Positions 43,723 to 51,759 of a stretch of 64,000 nt of DNA are shown in pieces; position 1 is the stretch's first letter; every line of letters starts with the position of its first letter. Below the pieces are notes generated by a model. It worked only from the letters and a program-made list of their open reading frames with translations, was not told the origin of the DNA and ran no database searches. A program made the position numbers and the translations under genes. The stretch is from Burkholderia gladioli (GTDB lineage: Bacteria > Pseudomonadota > Gammaproteobacteria > Burkholderiales > Burkholderiaceae): the NCBI RefSeq assembly GCF_000959725.1, contig NZ_CP009323.1, positions 1,240,001 through 1,304,000 on the forward strand. The letters are read 5' to 3'.

Positions 43723-45084
43723 ATGAATATCGTGATTTTGGCGGCAGGCACCGGCAAGCGCATGCGTTCCGCGCTGCCGAAAGTGCTCCATCCCCTGGCC
43801 GGCAAGCCGCTCCTCTCCCACGTCATCGATACCGCCCGCTCGCTCGCGCCCTCGCGCCTGGTGGTGGTGGTCGGCCATGGCGCCGAGGCGGTGCAGGCCG
43901 CGGTGGCCGCGCCCGACGTGCAGTTCGCGCTGCAGGAACAGCAGCTCGGCACCGGCCACGCGGTCCGCCAGGCACTGCCCTTGCTCGACCCCGCCCAACC
44001 GACCCTGGTGCTGTACGGCGACGTGCCGCTCACGCGCGCGAGCACGCTCAAGCGCCTGACCGAGGCCGCCACCGACGCCCGCTACGGGATCCTGACCGTC
44101 ACGCTCGACGACCCGAGCGGCTACGGCCGCATCGTGCGCGATGCCGCCGGCAGCGTGACGCGCATCGTCGAGCAGAAGGACGCCTCGCACGAGCAGCTCA
44201 AGATCGCCGAGATCAACACCGGCATCGTCGTCACGCCCACCGCGCAACTGGCGATGTGGCTCGGCGCGCTCGGCAACGACAACGCCCAGGGCGAGTACTA
44301 CCTGACCGACGTGGTCGAGCAGGCCATCGAGGCCGGTTTCGAGGTGGTCACCACCCAGCCCGACGAGGAATGGGAAACGCTCGGCGTGAACAGCAAGGCG
44401 CAGCTCGCCGAGCTCGAGCGGATCCACCAGCGCAACCAGGCCGAGGCCCTGCTGGTCGGCGGCGTGACGCTGGCCGATCCGGCGCGCATCGACATCCGCG
44501 GCTCGCTCGCCTGCGGCCGCGACGTCTCGATCGACGTGAACTGCGTGTTCGAGGGCGAGGTGGTGCTGGCCGACGGCGTGACGATCGGCGCGAACTGCGT
44601 GATCCGCAACGCCCGCGTGGGCGAGGGCGCGCGCATCGACGCGTTCTCGCACCTGGACGGCGCGCAGGTCGGCGCGCAGGCCGTGGTGGGCCCCTATGCG
44701 CGGCTGCGCCCCGGCGCCTCGCTCGGCGACGAAGCCCATGTCGGCAACTTCGTCGAGGTCAAGAACGCGGTGCTCGGCCACGGCTCGAAGGCCAACCATC
44801 TCACCTATATCGGCGACGCCGACATCGGCGCGCGCGTGAACATCGGCGCCGGCACCATCACCTGCAACTACGACGGCGCGAACAAGTTCCGCACCGTGAT
44901 CGAGGACGACGTGTTCGTCGGCTCCGATACGCAGCTGGTCGCGCCGGTGCGGGTGGGCAAGGGCGTGACGATCGCGGCCGGCACCACCGTCTGGAAGGAC
45001 GTGACCGACGGCCAGCTGGTGCTCAACGACAAGACGCAGACGGAGAAATCCGGCTACGTGCGCCCGACCAAGAAGAAGGGCTGA
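43723..45084 (+). CDS. glmU: bifunctional UDP-N-acetylglucosamine pyrophosphorylase / glucosamine-1-phosphate acetyltransferase
   Basis: The 453-residue essential enzyme has an N-terminal uridyltransferase domain ([39 protein letters not shown]) and a left-handed beta-helix acetyltransferase domain from about residue 250 (repeats such as [18 protein letters not shown]). The catalytic histidine region [14 protein letters not shown] and [17 protein letters not shown] are intact. It makes UDP-GlcNAc for peptidoglycan and lipopolysaccharide. It precedes glmS, which supplies glucosamine-6-phosphate upstream in the same pathway. The length is standard. Confidence 0.97.
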   Translation: MNIVILAAGTGKRMRSALPKVLHPLAGKPLLSHVIDTARSLAPSRLVVVVGHGAEAVQAAVAAPDVQFALQEQQLGTGHAVRQALPLLDPAQPTLVLYGDVPLTRASTLKRLTEAATDARYGILTVTLDDPSGYGRIVRDAAGSVTRIVEQKDASHEQLKIAEINTGIVVTPTAQLAMWLGALGNDNAQGEYYLTDVVEQAIEAGFEVVTTQPDEEWETLGVNSKAQLAELERIHQRNQAEALLVGGVTLADPARIDIRGSLACGRDVSIDVNCVFEGEVVLADGVTIGANCVIRNARVGEGARIDAFSHLDGAQVGAQAVVGPYARLRPGASLGDEAHVGNFVEVKNAVLGHGSKANHLTYIGDADIGARVNIGAGTITCNYDGANKFRTVIEDDVFVGSDTQLVAPVRVGKGVTIAAGTTVWKDVTDGQLVLNDKTQTEKSGYVRPTKKKG

Positions 45085-45090
45085 GGAAGC

Positions 45091-45117
45091 GGGCCGTTGC
45101 AGCGGCTGCAGCGGCCC
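45091..45117 (+). repeat. long hairpin in the glmU-glmS spacer
   Basis: GGGCCGTTGCAGC and GCTGCAGCGGCCC form a nearly perfect 13-bp stem with a minimal loop, directly after the glmU stop. No T-tract is present. In enteric bacteria the glmUS spacer is an RNA-processing site; whether this hairpin serves that purpose here is speculation. Confidence 0.55.
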
Positions 45118-45185
45118 CAACGGGTTAGAACAGTTTCGAAGGCGCACACGGGTTGCGCCTTCCTCATTTCGGAGGATCGATCGCC

Positions 45186-47003
45186 ATGTGCGGCATTGTC
45201 GGCGCAGTTGCGCAACGTAACATCGTTCCGGTGCTGATCGAAGGTCTGCGCCGGCTGGAATACCGCGGTTACGACTCGTGCGGCGTGGCCGTGCTCGAGA
45301 ACGGCGCGCCCAAGCGCGCGCGCAGCGTGGCCCGCGTGGCCGACCTCGACGCCCAGGTGCGCGAGACGCAGCTCGAGGGCGTGACCGGCATCTCGCATAC
45401 GCGCTGGGCCACGCACGGCGCGCCGGTCACCCACAACGCGCACCCGATCTTCTCGTCGGACGCGGTGGCCCTGGTGCACAACGGCATCATCGAGAACTAC
45501 GAGGCGCTGCGCGAAGGGCTGCGCGCCAAGGGTTACGAGTTCGTCACGCAGACCGATACCGAGGTGATCGCCCACCTGGTGCACAGCCTCTATCGCGGCG
45601 ACCTGTTCGCCGCCGTGCGCGAGGCCGTCGCGCAACTGCACGGCGCCTACGCGATCGCGGTGATCCACAAGGACCAGCCGAACACGGTGGTGGGCGCGCG
45701 CCAGGGTTCGCCGCTGGTGGTGGGCTTCGGCGAGGGCGAGAACTTCCTCGCCTCCGACGCGCTCGCGCTGGCCGGCAGCACCGATCGCTACACCTTCCTC
45801 GAGGAAGGCGACGTCTGCGAGCTGTCGCTGGACGGCGTGAAGATCGTCGACCGCAACGGCGCGCGCGCCGAGCGCGAGATCCGCGTGGTGAGCGCCTACG
45901 GCGGCGCGGTCGAGCTGGGCCCGTATCGCCACTTCATGCAGAAGGAAATCTTCGAGCAGCCGCGCGCGATCGGCGACACCATCCCGCCGGTGGAAGCCTT
46001 CGAGCCCTCGCTGTTCGGCGACGATGCCGCGGCCACCTTCAAGGAGATCGACAGCCTGCTGATCCTCGCCTGCGGCACGAGCTACTACTCGGGCATGACG
46101 GCGAAGTACTGGCTCGAATCGATCGCGAAGATCCCCACCCAGGTGGAGATCGCCAGCGAGTATCGCTATCGCGACTCGGTGCCGAACCCGCGCGCGCTGG
46201 TGGTGGTGATCTCGCAATCGGGCGAGACCGCCGACACGCTGGCCGCGCTCAAGCATGCGCAGACGCTGGGCCACAAGCACACGCTGGCGGTGTGCAACGT
46301 CGCCACCAGCGCGATGGTGCGCCAGACCGCGCTGCAGTTCCTGACGCGCGCCGGCACCGAGATCGGGGTGGCGTCGACCAAGGCCTTCACCACGCAGCTG
46401 GTGGCGCTGTTCCTGCTGGCCGCGACGCTGGGCAAGGTGCGCGGGCATGTGGATGCGACGCGCGAGGCCGACTACATCCGCCAACTGCGGCACCTGCCGG
46501 CGGCGCTCAACAGCGTGCTGGCGCTGGAGCCGCAGATCATCGCGTGGTCGGAGGAGTTCTCGCGCAAGGAGAATGCGCTGTTCCTCGGGCGCGGGCTGCA
46601 TTACCCGATCGCGCTGGAAGGCGCGCTGAAGCTGAAGGAGATTTCGTATATCCACGCGGAAGCGTATCCGGCCGGGGAGTTGAAGCACGGGCCGTTGGCG
46701 CTGGTGACGGAGGCGATGCCGGTGGTGACGGTGGCGCCGAATGACACGCTGCTGGAGAAGCTGAAGTCGAACATGCAGGAAGTGCGGGCGCGAGGGGGCG
46801 AGCTTTATGTGTTCGCCGATGCGGATACGCATATCGTCAATGACGACGGGCTGCATGTGATCCGGATGCCGGAGCATTACGGGCCCTTGTCGCCGATTCT
46901 GCATGTGGTGCCGTTGCAGTTGCTGGCTTATCACACGGCCTGTGCGCGGGGAACGGATGTGGATAAGCCGCGGAATCTGGCGAAGTCGGTGACGGTGGAG
47001 TGA
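45186..47003 (+). CDS. glmS: glutamine--fructose-6-phosphate aminotransferase (isomerizing)
   Basis: The 605-residue enzyme makes glucosamine-6-phosphate from fructose-6-phosphate and glutamine. The N-terminal glutaminase has the nucleophile Cys directly after Met ([10 protein letters not shown]) and [13 protein letters not shown] and [11 protein letters not shown]. The two SIS domains hold [10 protein letters not shown] and STKAFTTQ. The C-terminal end reads [12 protein letters not shown]. Ribosome binding site GGAGG at about 45172. Codon use in the last 450 or so bases differs visibly from the rest, with more GGG, TAT, CAT and GAT. The 3' end is the classical Tn7 attachment target. It is followed by atypical DNA. 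Confidence 0.97.
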   Translation: MCGIVGAVAQRNIVPVLIEGLRRLEYRGYDSCGVAVLENGAPKRARSVARVADLDAQVRETQLEGVTGISHTRWATHGAPVTHNAHPIFSSDAVALVHNGIIENYEALREGLRAKGYEFVTQTDTEVIAHLVHSLYRGDLFAAVREAVAQLHGAYAIAVIHKDQPNTVVGARQGSPLVVGFGEGENFLASDALALAGSTDRYTFLEEGDVCELSLDGVKIVDRNGARAEREIRVVSAYGGAVELGPYRHFMQKEIFEQPRAIGDTIPPVEAFEPSLFGDDAAATFKEIDSLLILACGTSYYSGMTAKYWLESIAKIPTQVEIASEYRYRDSVPNPRALVVVISQSGETADTLAALKHAQTLGHKHTLAVCNVATSAMVRQTALQFLTRAGTEIGVASTKAFTTQLVALFLLAATLGKVRGHVDATREADYIRQLRHLPAALNSVLALEPQIIAWSEEFSRKENALFLGRGLHYPIALEGALKLKEISYIHAEAYPAGELKHGPLALVTEAMPVVTVAPNDTLLEKLKSNMQEVRARGGELYVFADADTHIVNDDGLHVIRMPEHYGPLSPILHVVPLQLLAYHTACARGTDVDKPRNLAKSVTVE

Positions 47004-47033
47004 GGGGGTAATCAGGGCTGGTTGACTTGGCAA

Positions 47034-47100
47034 TTCGGATTAGAAGTCGTTACACGCTTCCAAGCGGTTGATTTTTCGGCATAAGCACTTCTAATCCGAA
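47034..47100. repeat. perfect 14-bp inverted repeat 30 bases after glmS
   Basis: TTCGGATTAGAAGT (47034-47047) and ACTTCTAATCCGAA (47087-47100) are perfect inverses separated by 39 bases, with a small inner hairpin CGCTT-CC-AAGCG. It begins 31 bases after the glmS stop, where Tn7-like elements insert. It has no T-tract. It may be the remains of a recombination site or a stable RNA hairpin. Confidence 0.8.
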
Positions 47101-47162
47101 AACCTGAAAGTGCCTGCTTTTGACGGGGAAATCCCGGAAAAGGTGTCAGCGAATGAATTTCT

Positions 47163-47211
47163 CGAAACGGGCGGACTGGGGCTTCGGCCTTGGCCCGCCC
47201 GTTTCGCTTTT
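47163..47211 (+). terminator. likely glmS terminator
   Basis: CGAAACGGGCGG (47163-47174) pairs with CCGCCCGTTTCG (47195-47206), with an inner GGGC-TTCG-GCCT hairpin. CTTTT follows. It lies 160 bases downstream of the glmS stop, farther than usual, as though DNA had been inserted between gene and terminator. Confidence 0.8.
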
Positions 47212-47327
47212 CCTGCGGTTTGCTGCCTCCCTCCTCGCAGCACCGCCTCTCCCCCGGGCATCGTTCTCGCGCGGATTCCGAGTTTCTGCACAGGGCGCCG
47301 TCACTAGCTTCCGAGTTATGGCCGAAC

Positions 47328-47408
47328 GATAGCCTACAGCAGCAAGAGACATATTTTGATAGCCCAAAGGCTAGCAGATTAATGTAGATTGATAGCCTAT
47401 AAGCTAAC
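47328..47408. promoter_or_regulatory. tandem palindromic operator-like repeats
   Basis: TTGATAGCCCAAAGGCTAGC (47356-47375) and TTGATAGCCTATAAGCTAAC (47389-47408) share 16 of 20 positions and each contains a palindrome (TAGCC-N4-GGCTA; TAGC-N6-GCTA). A third partial copy, GATAGCCTA, is at 47328-47336. The GATAGCC starts are 30 and 33 bases apart. Xre-type antitoxin and phage-repressor operators often look like this. No such regulator gene remains. Confidence 0.6.
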
Positions 47409-47434
47409 GAAAATGCACTCACGCTGAGCATGGG

Positions 47435-48033
47435 ATGGGCCAGCCGTTCTTTGTCCGCCACATTTGCTCATCCAGCCGCGATCCACGGTTCCTGCAATAT
47501 GACCTGGCGGAGCAAAAGGCCAGGCAAGACCTGAAGCAGGCTATCGCCGCTCACGATACGCATCGTGCACAGGTGCTGCAGGCGGGGATCGATGACATCA
47601 CGAAGAAACGCAATGCGCTCGATATCGCGCAGCGCCCTCAGGCTCAGCGCCAGCTTCAGGAGCAACGGCAAAGGTTCATCGAGACCATGCAAACGCGCCG
47701 CCCATGTCGAACGTGGATGCGGGTGCGTATGCACGTTCGCGAACGCCGGTGCAAGGCGGGGACGATAGAGAGGAAATCAAGCGACGCGCCCTGGAGCAGC
47801 AGCAACAGTTCGATGACATGGTGCGGCGGAAACATGGGCAGTCCAGTGCGCTCCTGACAGACATCACCAACCAACGCTCTCTTCGCAATTTTCACCAAAT
47901 TGGTGCCCCCGCACGAGCCGTCCCAAACGCCATCCGCCCGCAGCCCCTTCAGCACAAACCAACCCTGCAAACAAAGCGCGTAAGCGTGTACTGTTCTATC
48001 CGGGTGACGACGGACACAAACGCGAAACCGTAA
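47435..48033 (+). pseudogene. frame-split coding remnant in the post-glmS region
   Basis: Two open stretches in different frames continue each other in character. 47435-47700 encodes a charged, helical, Gln-rich segment (AEQKARQDLKQAIAAHD, QRPQAQRQLQEQRQRFIE). From 47704 a second frame continues with DDREEIKRRALEQQQQFDDM and RRKHGQSSALLTDITNQRSL. A single frameshift near 47700 would join them, or they are two short overlapping genes. The sequence is coiled-coil-like. I cannot assign a family. Codon use is less biased than in the flanking genes. It lies just downstream of the tandem operator-like repeats. Confidence 0.5.
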
Positions 48034-48244
48034 GCGGGCATGCTGGCTTCTGCTGCACCGGGACCAGATTCGCTGGCCATCGAAGCACGCGTAACGCAGC
48101 CCCACGCGCTCCGTGACCAACCCCAGCTCTCACGCAGCCCAGCCAGGCACCGTCGCCCCGTTCCACCCGCAGCACCACCAACCCCGCGCCGAGCCCCGCT
48201 CGGCCCGGCCCCTGCTCCAAATCTTTCTCAGAGTGAGGATTACC

Positions 48245-49081
48245 ATGCCATTCGTCACCACCAAAGATCAGGTCGAGATTTTCTACAAAGACTGGGGCCC
48301 CAAGGACGCGCAACCCATCGTCTTCCACCATGGCTGGCCCCTGTCCTCGGACGACTGGGACGCGCAGTTGCTGTTCTTCGTGCAGAAGGGCTATCGCGTG
48401 ATCGCTCACGATCGTCGCGGGCATGGCCGCTCATCGCAGGTATCGGACGGGCACGACATGGACCATTACGCGGCCGACGCCTTCGCCGTGGTCGAGGCGC
48501 TCGACCTGAAGAACGCCGTCCACATCGGCCACTCGACCGGCGGCGGTGAAGTCGCCCGCTATGTCGCCAAGCATGGCGAGCCGGCCGGGCGCGTCGCGAA
48601 GGCGGTGCTGGTCAGCGCGGTGCCGCCGCTCATGCTGAAGACCGATGCCAACCCCGAAGGCCTGCCCATCGAAGTGTTCGACGGCTTCCGCAAGGCGCTG
48701 GCCGACAACCGCGCGCAGTTCTTCCTCGACGTGCCGAGCGGCCCGTTCTATGGCTTCAATCGCCCGGGCGCGACGGTTCATCAGGGCGTGATCCAGAACT
48801 GGTGGCGCCAAGGCATGATCGGCAGCGCGAAGGCGCATTACGAGGGCATCAAGGCCTTCTCGGAAACCGACCAGACCGAGGACCTCAAGGCGATTTCCGT
48901 GCCGACCCTGGTCCTGCACGGCGAGGACGACCAGATCGTGCCGATCGCCGACGCCGCGCTGAAGTCCATCAAGCTGCTGAAGAACGGCACGCTGAAAACC
49001 TACCCCGGCTTCTCGCACGGCATGCTGACGGTCAATGCCGACGTGCTCAACGCCGACCTGCTCGCCTTCATCCAGTCGTGA
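48245..49081 (+). CDS. non-heme chloroperoxidase/arylesterase-type alpha/beta hydrolase
   Basis: The 278-residue product has the bacterial perhydrolase/chloroperoxidase layout: PIVFHHGWPLSSDDWDAQL at the oxyanion side, IAHDRRGHGRSSQ, the nucleophile Ser in GHSTGGGEVARYVAKHG, Asp in LHGEDDQIVP, and His in GFSHGM. Members hydrolyse aryl esters and, with organic acids and peroxide, make peracids. It is the first ordinary gene after the atypical post-glmS region. A bidirectional terminator follows the stop. Confidence 0.92.
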   Translation: MPFVTTKDQVEIFYKDWGPKDAQPIVFHHGWPLSSDDWDAQLLFFVQKGYRVIAHDRRGHGRSSQVSDGHDMDHYAADAFAVVEALDLKNAVHIGHSTGGGEVARYVAKHGEPAGRVAKAVLVSAVPPLMLKTDANPEGLPIEVFDGFRKALADNRAQFFLDVPSGPFYGFNRPGATVHQGVIQNWWRQGMIGSAKAHYEGIKAFSETDQTEDLKAISVPTLVLHGEDDQIVPIADAALKSIKLLKNGTLKTYPGFSHGMLTVNADVLNADLLAFIQS

Positions 49082-49091
49082 CGCGGTAATG

Positions 49092-49126
49092 GAAAAGCGA
49101 GTCCGCGAACGCGTGACTCGCTTTTC
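49092..49126. terminator. bidirectional intrinsic terminator
   Basis: GAAAAGCGAGTC (49092-49103) and GACTCGCTTTTC (49115-49126) form a perfect 12-bp stem, with an A-run on the left and a T-run on the right. It serves the peroxidase-like gene and the convergent acetyltransferase gene. Confidence 0.93.
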
Positions 49127-49169
49127 TCGATACGAATTGATTTTCCGCAGCCTGGCTCGATCGCATCAA

Positions 49170-49736
49170 TCAGGCAGGCTCGCCGCCACGCTCCGCTTCC
49201 GCGCAGACAAACTCCATCTCGACCAGCGGAAACCTGACATCCCCCGGCAACAGGAAGTCGAGCCGCTCGCGCGCCTGGAAACCGTATTTCGCATAGAAGT
49301 GCTGCCCAGTCAGCGTCGCCGTCAGTTGCAGCCGCGTGAAGCCACGCTCCCGCGCCGCCGTTTCGCTCGTCTTCATCAGCAGCGTGGCGATGCCCAACCG
49401 GGCGAATTGCGGATGCACATAAAACGCCCGAATATGCGCCGCCTCGGTGGCCGGGTCGAGACAACCCGCTTCCCGATTCGCGACGGCTTCGCCGCCGAAG
49501 GCCTTGCGCCGAAAACTCCAGCCGCCGCAACCGGCAATCACGCCGTCCGACTCGACCACGAAGTAGGTCCGATCCTCGATCAGTTTCCGGTCCACGCCGA
49601 ACAGCGCGCCGATCGAGAGCCTGCGCTGCTCGTCGGAATACTCGCGCATCATCAGCTCGGTGACGGAATACTCGATCAGCGCCTCGATCGAGGGAATATC
49701 CGAGAGTTCGGCATGGCGTGTTTGAAGCTGATTCAT
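49170..49736 (-). CDS. GNAT-family N-acetyltransferase
   Basis: The 188-residue product has the GNAT core near residues 60-150: VVESDGVIAGCGGWSF, AFYVHPQFARLGIATLLMKTSE with the acetyl-CoA pyrophosphate-binding R-x-x-G-x-A, and QLTATLTGQHFYAKYGFQARE. The start at 49736 has an AAGGAGA Shine-Dalgarno. The frame runs on upstream without coding character. Substrate unknown. Its 5' end is 71 bases from the end of the IclR gene on the same strand, so they could share a transcript. Confidence 0.85.
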   Translation of the reverse strand: MNQLQTRHAELSDIPSIEALIEYSVTELMMREYSDEQRRLSIGALFGVDRKLIEDRTYFVVESDGVIAGCGGWSFRRKAFGGEAVANREAGCLDPATEAAHIRAFYVHPQFARLGIATLLMKTSETAARERGFTRLQLTATLTGQHFYAKYGFQARERLDFLLPGDVRFPLVEMEFVCAEAERGGEPA

Positions 49737-49807
49737 CGCGTCTCCTTCGAGATAGCCGGGACTGAAAGTGCCACCGTCGATCTTGTTCCCTTTCGGCGCG
49801 CTCCGGC

Positions 49808-50587
49808 TCACCCCACCCGAAACCCCGCCGCCCCCGCCGCCGCCAGGCTCGCCTCGAACCTGCCGCCATCTCCGCCCAAGGCCACCGTGGCCCGCTTCGC
49901 GCCCGCCAGCAAGGCCCTCACCGCCTCGGCCAGGATCGGCGGCAGATCGAAGCGCCCCTTCGGTCCCGACATCGTCAGCGCGCCCACCAGCTCGCCGCTG
50001 GACCCGAACACCGGCGCCGACACCGAAGCCGTTTCCGGATCCCGCTCGCCGCGCGACACCGCCCAAAGCTGCTCGCGAACCTCGGCCAGCTTCGGCTGGT
50101 GCTCCGTGAAGGCCCGCAGCACCTTCCCCGACGCGCCCTTGTCGATCGGAAACTCCTCGCCCACGCGCACCGCCACGCGCACCGAACGCGCCGGCTCGAC
50201 GCGATACAGCACCAGGCGCTTGTCGTCCTGCCGCACGTAGAACGAGGCCGTCTCGGCCAGGTCCTGGCTCAAGTGCTGCAGGATCGGCTCGATCACCGGT
50301 CCGACCGCGAACGATCGCTGGTACAGCGCCGCCAGCCGCAACGGCGCCGGCCCGATCGCGTACTGCCCGTCGGGCAGCCGGCGAATGAAGCCGCCATGCT
50401 CGAGCGCCGCCAGCAACCGCAGGATCGTGCTCTTGTAGAGCGCCGTGCGGCGCGACAGCTCGGCCAGCGTCAGGCGATCGTCGCCCGGGCCGAACGCCTC
50501 GAAAATCGCGAACGCGCGATCGAGCACGGCCACGCCGCTCGAATTCGCATCCACCGCCTCCTGCGCGGAGCCTGCTTCGTCTTCCAT
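49808..50587 (-). CDS. IclR-family transcriptional regulator
   Basis: The product is 259 residues from the ATG at 50587; a GTG at 50623 is an alternative. It has the N-terminal winged HTH (VLDRAFAIFEAFGPG, TLAELSRRTALYKSTILRLLAAL) and the C-terminal effector domain (SFYVRQDDKRLVLYRVE, IDKGASGKVLRAF, SVSAPVFGSSGELVGAL). It is divergent from the lyase/CoA-transferase operon, and three copies of one operator lie between the starts. It is therefore the likely regulator of that operon, and of itself. Confidence 0.92.
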   Translation of the reverse strand: MEDEAGSAQEAVDANSSGVAVLDRAFAIFEAFGPGDDRLTLAELSRRTALYKSTILRLLAALEHGGFIRRLPDGQYAIGPAPLRLAALYQRSFAVGPVIEPILQHLSQDLAETASFYVRQDDKRLVLYRVEPARSVRVAVRVGEEFPIDKGASGKVLRAFTEHQPKLAEVREQLWAVSRGERDPETASVSAPVFGSSGELVGALTMSGPKGRFDLPPILAEAVRALLAGAKRATVALGGDGGRFEASLAAAGAAGFRVG

Positions 50588-50631
50588 CACCCGCCCGATC
50601 CTTTCGAGATTGATACGTCGCACACTCTATC

Positions 50632-50648
50632 GTTCTGCCTGATAGAAC
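50632..50648. promoter_or_regulatory. IclR operator copy 1
   Basis: GTTCTGCCTGATAGAAC has GTTCT/AGAAC arms around a 7-base centre. It lies 45 bases upstream of the IclR start. Confidence 0.65.
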
Positions 50649-50716
50649 ACAAGATCCAGGATTTTCGCGAAATTGCGGGTTAACACGGCTTAAAACAGTA
50701 CGCTCGCGCTCCTATA

Positions 50717-50753
50717 GTTCCACCTGATAGAACATTGATCTATCAGACAGAAC
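50717..50753. promoter_or_regulatory. IclR operator copies 2 and 3
   Basis: GTTCCACCTGATAGAAC (50717-50733, 15 of 17 to copy 1) is followed by the inverted copy at 50737-50753 (GATCTATCAGACAGAAC, whose reverse complement matches copy 1 at 15 of 17). They end 19 bases before the lyase ATG, overlapping the expected promoter. Confidence 0.65.
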
Positions 50754-50772
50754 GCAATCAAGGAGCCGCACC

Positions 50773-51759
50773 ATGACGACATCGTCCCCAAACCGCGTGC
50801 TGGTCAGCGAGGTCGGCCCTCGCGACGGCCTGCAGAGCATCAAGCGCGTCATGCCGACCGAGGCCAAGCTGCGCTGGATTTCCGCACTGGCCGCGGCCGG
50901 CCTCAAGGAGATCGAGGTGGGCTCCTTCGTACCGCCGCGCCTTCTGCCGCAGATGGCTGATATCCAGGAGGTGGTCGCGCATGCGCTGTCGATCCCGGGC
51001 CTGCACGTGGCCGTGCTCGCGCCCAACCTGCGCGGCTCGCAGCACGCCTTCGAGGCGGGCGTGCACAAGCTCACGCTGCCGGTCTCGGTGACCGACGAGC
51101 ACGCGATGGCGAACATCCGCAAGACCACCGCGCAGTTGATCGACGAAGTCCGCCAGATCGTCGCCTTGCGCGACGCGCGCTTCCCCGGCATCACGATCGA
51201 GGCGGGCGTCTCGGTCGCCTTCGGCTGCACCCTCGCGGGCACCGTCAGCGACGACCAGACCCTGCGCATGTGCCTGGCGATGGCCGAGGCAGGCGTCGAC
51301 GAGATCGGCCTGTCCGACACCAGCGGCTACGCGAATCCCGCCCAGGTCCGCCGCATGTTCAGGCGCCTGCAGGCAGAAGTCGGCAGCAAGGCCGGCGGTG
51401 CCCATTTCCACAACACGCGCGGGCAGGGCCTGGCCAACGTGGTGGCCGCGCTCGACGCGGGCGTGACCACCATCGACGCGAGCCAGGCGGGCCTGGGCGG
51501 CTGCCCTTACGCGCCCGGCGCCACCGGCAACATCGTCACCGAGGACCTGGTGTTCCTGCTGGAAGCGATGGGCTACGACACCGGCATCGACGTCGACGCG
51601 CTGGTGGCGGCCCGCGCGATCCTCGCCGAGGCACTGCCCGGCGAGGCGCTCTACGGCCATCTGCCGGACGCGGGCCTGCCCAAGGGCTTCGCCTATGCCG
51701 ACGGCCGCGCCCCGAGCGCGCCGCAACCCGAAGCCTGCCTGCTGGGAGTGTCGCAATGA
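50773..51759 (+). CDS. HMG-CoA lyase-like DRE-TIM lyase
   Basis: The 328-residue product has the same family residues as the other lyase in the window: SEVGPRDGLQSI, AHFHNTRGQG for metal, and SQAGLGGCPYAPGATGN with the catalytic Cys. The signature begins SQAG rather than SVAG, so the substrate may differ from HMG-CoA. It forms an operon with a CoA-transferase whose ATG overlaps its stop (ATGA). The pairing suggests that a free hydroxy acid is first activated to its CoA ester and then cleaved. The promoter carries IclR operators. Ribosome binding site AAGGAG. Confidence 0.88.
   Translation: MTTSSPNRVLVSEVGPRDGLQSIKRVMPTEAKLRWISALAAAGLKEIEVGSFVPPRLLPQMADIQEVVAHALSIPGLHVAVLAPNLRGSQHAFEAGVHKLTLPVSVTDEHAMANIRKTTAQLIDEVRQIVALRDARFPGITIEAGVSVAFGCTLAGTVSDDQTLRMCLAMAEAGVDEIGLSDTSGYANPAQVRRMFRRLQAEVGSKAGGAHFHNTRGQGLANVVAALDAGVTTIDASQAGLGGCPYAPGATGNIVTEDLVFLLEAMGYDTGIDVDALVAARAILAEALPGEALYGHLPDAGLPKGFAYADGRAPSAPQPEACLLGVSQ

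Larger units (their letters stand above)
47004..48244. other. 1.2-kb atypical region downstream of glmS
   Basis: It holds a 14-bp inverted repeat, the apparent glmS terminator, tandem palindromic sites and a split coding remnant, all entered separately. It is AT-richer than its surroundings in 47300-47420. The last 200 bases before the peroxidase gene, about 48040-48240, show no gene I can support. The whole reads as debris of a mobile element at the attTn7 position. Confidence 0.6.

Noticed and set aside
47034..47100. tRNA-Arg fragment as an attachment site (CTTCTAA resembles a TCT anticodon loop)
   Set aside because: No acceptor or T-arm could be folded around it; only the short resemblance remains.
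47004..48244. Tn7 transposon ends or tns genes
   Set aside because: No Tn7 terminal sequence or transposase-like ORF could be recognised.
47996..48424. Minus-strand ORF across the peroxidase-like gene start
   Set aside because: Overlaps the well-supported hydrolase gene in antisense and has no coding features.
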